DNA from: Daphnia pulex
Taxonomy: Eukaryota; Arthropoda; Branchiopoda; Diplostraca; Daphniidae
Direction of reading: 5' to 3'
Assembly (NCBI RefSeq): GCF_021134715.1
Contig: NC_060026.1
Span: 2,294,001 to 2,358,000 of the forward strand
Length of the DNA: 64,000 bases
Part shown: in pieces, positions 60,790 to 64,000 of the stretch
How the letters are laid out: each line of letters begins with the position of its first letter
How positions within the stretch are numbered: the first letter of the stretch is position 1
Translations under genes and position numbers: made by a program
The notes under the pieces: model-generated
Told to the model about the DNA's origin: nothing
What the model saw: only the letters and a program-made list of their open reading frames with translations
Databases searched by the model: none

Positions 60790-63700
60790 TCAGTGCTGCT
60801 GCTGGAGTAGAAGGTTGAGGTGGCCTCCATCCCGTCGAGTCAGGGGTTTCAGCGCCGGCTTGCAATCCGATTTGTGGTTCGGCCAATCCGCTACTTGGCA
60901 TTCCCTGTAGACAACCGCACAGTAGAAGAAGAAGAAATCGATTCAATCAGTGTGGAAGAAGAAGTCGGGAGCGAGAAACTTTGTCCTTTTTTTTTTACTT
61001 GCTGCAATAATGCTGACGGCGGCAGCGTGAGCAGCGATGGAGGGCCGGTTTGGCGCACAAAGTGCACGTACTACTGCCGGCAATATTCGTCTGTCGTCCT
61101 GCTGCTGCTGCTGATGTTGTTGTTGTTGGCTCGGTTGTTGTTGTATGACGACTTGTGCAATGGTCGAAGGTGGCTTCCAGGTGTTCCGGATCGTAAATGG
61201 CCGCCAACCTGAAATAATAACGACGACATTAGCATGTCATTAGCGGAATATGATGAGAGTTGACACAAAAACCGATGGATAGTTTCGGGTGATTCGTCGC
61301 TGAGAAACTGTCGTTGGCCATCCAGGATGGCAGTCCATTCGGCGGCCAGTTGCTTGAGCATGAGCTGTCTCATTTCGGCCACTAGTTCCAGGATGAAAGG
61401 CTTCTGCAGGCTGGAACCGGAATGACGCCAAACTTGATGGGCACCGACAATCGAGAGTTGGACCAGCCATTGTTCAAACTCAGCCAGCGGAGGAATTTGA
61501 TCGATGACGTACGGATTCAAACTGGAGCGCAACTTTCATTCGTAACAGAATAAAAATAGTCATTTTAAAAAATTAGATTTAAAAAATAATGAATGGCTCA
61601 CTTTGAGTAACTGCTGGCACCGGAAGTCGTTGAGGTCGTATTTGCGTGGGGCCACGGGACTCATCAGGAGGGACAATAGGAGGAGCCATAGGTGGGCAGC
61701 GACTGGATGGATCTGGCCACCGCTTGAGCCGGATGCTTCGTCGTGAGAGCAGCGACGCCATTGACCGTTGTCGTAGATTTCCAACATTTCGTCGTCGTCG
61801 TTCCGGCTTCCGCTTTTATCATCACCGTCGCTTTGGCGTCTGACCCGCCGGATCCACGGTTGCTGGTCCATCAGTAGCTGGACCGCCAACAGCGGCACGT
61901 CCGTCGTCGTTAGCATCCGGGATGTAACGATTTCGGACAAACTGTAGGCATAAACCCAAAAATAACACGTACCCTATCAAAAGTCATTTTAAAAAAAAAT
62001 CATAATTCTAAATCAACACACACACACGACGTCAGGGGGGGGGGACTTAATTCTTTTATTTTCAAAAATGTTTTAAAAATGAAAAGTCTAGCGAGTGAGA
62101 TTTACTGCGTCATTCCTTTATTCGATTGTCGCCGACGTCGTGTAGAACCGGTTTTTTCTTTTTCGTTATAGTTTTTTTTTTAAACAAGAAAAAAAGAAAA
62201 TTTAAATTGATGTTATCAGTTATAGTGCATAGTAACAGGTCCTTGAGACTTGCGTCCTTGTAGCGACTTCAAAAAAAGTTACATGGCCCGTAAGAGGATC
62301 GAACTCATGACCTCCGCGTTATTAGCACGGCGCTCTAACCAACTGAGCTAACAGGCCGTTAGTTCCGAGGGCTTGTTGCACGACAAAATTTTCATAAAAA
62401 TAATAAACAGAAAATGGAGAAAGAAAGAAGAAAAATTTAATTGTTACGCAAAAAGAAAATGTGCCAACAGCATCCCAAACGGTCACCCCCAATCCAAGTG
62501 AATAGTAGTAACGGGACTGTGGAGCTCGACTTCCGGGAGGGTTAAGTTCGTTCTACATGGCCCTCGTTGACAATGCGTCGTATAATTTAATTGAGTAGTC
62601 TCGGGATCTCGGCTTTATTCTTTATAAAATATTTTTTCGTGATTTTCGAAAAAAAAATAAATAAATAAAATGAATATTTTAACTATTTTTTTTATGCGTC
62701 ACGAGACTGCCAGACACACTGGGAACCGGGCGCAGATTGGCACCGATAACAAGAGAGTCTGACAGGACGATATTGATTCATAGCCCGAATTCCGCGATAA
62801 ATCAACCAAGGGACCAACAGCACACAGCTCGTTAAATCGAAATCTGATTGTCTTCATTATTTAACAAAAAATAAAATAAATAAATAAAAAAAAAAAAGTC
62901 CCCCCACTATATCTGATTACTCATTAGTAGGTTGTTATTACAGTTTCTATTTTGACTTTGTCGGCTCTTTTTCCCGACGCACTATGTCATTTGCACACAA
63001 TTTGTTTTAGATACAAAAGAATTAACTCTGGCGCCCCCCTACCAACCAGCGCCCGGTTATTCAAAAAAAAACAAAAAAAAAAGTGTCTGAATATATAAAT
63101 ATAGTCGCTACTCACATGACGCCGGGCGGGGGCCACAGTCCTTGGTATAATACCAAACCCCGGGAATTTATAATGACCAGGGAGAGGACTTCCCCGTTCA
63201 TTATATCTGATTTATTTGAAGTTGCGGATTATATTACTTGTCTGCGTGACCGGCGAGAAAGCGTAGAATGGCGATGCAGCGGATGGCGATGTTGGCCTCC
63301 AAGTGGCTGACGTCCAGGTGCTTGAGGATTGGGCTGTCGGCCAAGGACGGGTGGTTCCTCGACGACGCCGAAGCTGCTGCTGAACGCAAGAGCGTGCGAT
63401 GGCAATAGTCGAGTAAATCGACGATTGAGTCGCCCAGGGCTTCGCAGGCCGCCGAATGGTACAGCAATAGCTCCAGCAAGCTAATGACGGCTCCTTCGTG
63501 GTACAGCTGCCAACAATAAGGTAAAAGGGGAATGTGGGTTTGTTTGAGACAAAAAGGAAAGGCTTCTCTCTCTCTTTTTTTTATTTATTTCTGTGTTGTC
63601 GTTAGGTTGGGAGAAGAAAAGAAAAAAAGGGGGGTCTTTTGTTTTTGTGTGCAACCCGGGCTGGCTGGCTGGCTGGCTGGTTGTTATTCATATTTTGACA

Positions 63701-63819
63701 ACTCACCACCGAGTAAATCATTAAAGGTGAAAGGGAAGACTCGGTCTTGAGCAAGTGAGGCAGGATCTCCTCCCTCCATATTTCGATCAGGATGGCATCG
63801 TAGACCAGCAGGGAAACCT
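60790..63819 (-). CDS. ZMYND10: ZMYND10 (MYND-type zinc finger, dynein-arm assembly factor), 5' end outside window
   Basis: Exons from the 5' side: about 63819-63717, 63506-63238, 61941-61602, 61532-61267, 61208-60999 and 60904-60790, all closing in phase. Diagnostic stretches in order: YDAILIEIWREEILPHLL, YHEGAVISLLELLLYHSAAC, DSIVDLLDYCHR, LSEIVTSRMLTTTDVPLLAV, YVIDQIPPLAEFEQWL, then the MYND finger split across the last intron (CTLCAKPALHRCSRCRRQHY, CSK, ECQVADWPNHKSDC) with all Cys/His ligands. ZMYND10 works in the cytosol with LRRC6 and FKBP8 to pre-assemble axonemal dynein; in arthropods this matters in chordotonal sensory cilia. A Gly/Ser/Asp-rich insert (RQSDGDDKSGSRNDDDEM) expands the third visible exon. 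The first visible exon could instead begin at 63893; the 63819 acceptor (CCCCGTTCAG) has the better polypyrimidine tract. N-terminal exons lie past 64000. Confidence 0.88.
62284..62357 (-). tRNA. tRNA-Ile-AAT: tRNA-Ile (AAT)
   Basis: The minus strand gives the full cloverleaf: acceptor GGCCTGT paired to ACGGGCC, A-box TTAGCTCAGTTGG, anticodon loop GCTAATAAC with anticodon AAT, B-box GAGTTCGATCC, discriminator A. One T-stem mismatch. No intron. It lies in the 1.3-kb intron of ZMYND10 (61942-63237), same strand. Confidence 0.95.
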
Positions 63820-64000
63820 GAACGGGGAATGAAGTGACAAAGAAGAAGTGTAATCGTTGAGCTGAGCCATGACTCCCACTCTTTGAAAAGCCCTGCAAAA
63901 GATCATTGACATCGTAAAAAGGAAAAAAAGAAGTGCACAACCACAATCAGCACTTTCAATCATACACCGAAAGAAGGTACAATAAGGCGGTTTTTCGAGG

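Overview
The window reads as arthropod nuclear DNA, most likely a cladoceran crustacean close to Daphnia. The reasons are a secreted two-domain hemoglobin with a Thr/Val-rich start, introns of mostly 55-110 bp, short ionotropic-receptor-like genes, a canonical animal histone quartet with 3' stem-loops, and typical eukaryotic splice sites and TATA boxes. No bacterial, CRISPR or viral element was seen.

Layout. (1) 60-7560: three tandem minus-strand ionotropic glutamate-receptor-like (IR) genes: one cut by the window edge, one apparently complete, one 5'-truncated. (2) 7748-13010: four small heat-shock protein (sHSP) genes arranged as two copies of one divergent pair (type A minus, type B plus). 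(3) 13981-16227: a secreted C1q-domain protein. (4) 17368-19564: a secreted clip-like/CUB protein. (5) 20291-21592: a short gene resembling the WD40 part of AHI1/jouberin. (6) 21886-50163: an inverted repeat of about 28 kb with arms of 14.5 and 13.7 kb separated by only about 17 bp. Each arm holds one intact hemoglobin gene, a 3' hemoglobin pseudogene, a decayed kinase gene, several decayed Tyr/Thr-repeat (YYT) genes with reiterated TATA modules, two MITEs and a possible outward-facing gene of unknown function. (7) 50895-53751: a histone H2A/H2B/H4/H3 quartet without H1. (8) 54574-57329: a multi-Ig-domain protein resembling a VEGF/PDGF-receptor ectodomain but with no kinase. (9) 60790 to beyond 63819: ZMYND10, a dynein-arm assembly factor, with a tRNA-Ile(AAT) inside its large intron.

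The most notable object is the palindrome. Its arms differ by scattered substitutions and by large indels: a 24-bp minisatellite has about 25 units in one arm and about 3 in the other, a tandem unit of about 213 bp differs by one copy, and insertions of about 85-107 bp occur. Yet a 4.2-kb stretch around the hemoglobin gene keeps a constant mirror sum of 72141 and shows no difference I could find. That pattern fits arm-to-arm gene conversion on an old palindrome. A false join of two haplotypes in an assembly must be excluded first.

Exon coordinates come from reading splice signals and checking codon phase by hand. Where phase could not be closed this is stated. Family calls rest on recognised motifs, not on database searches.
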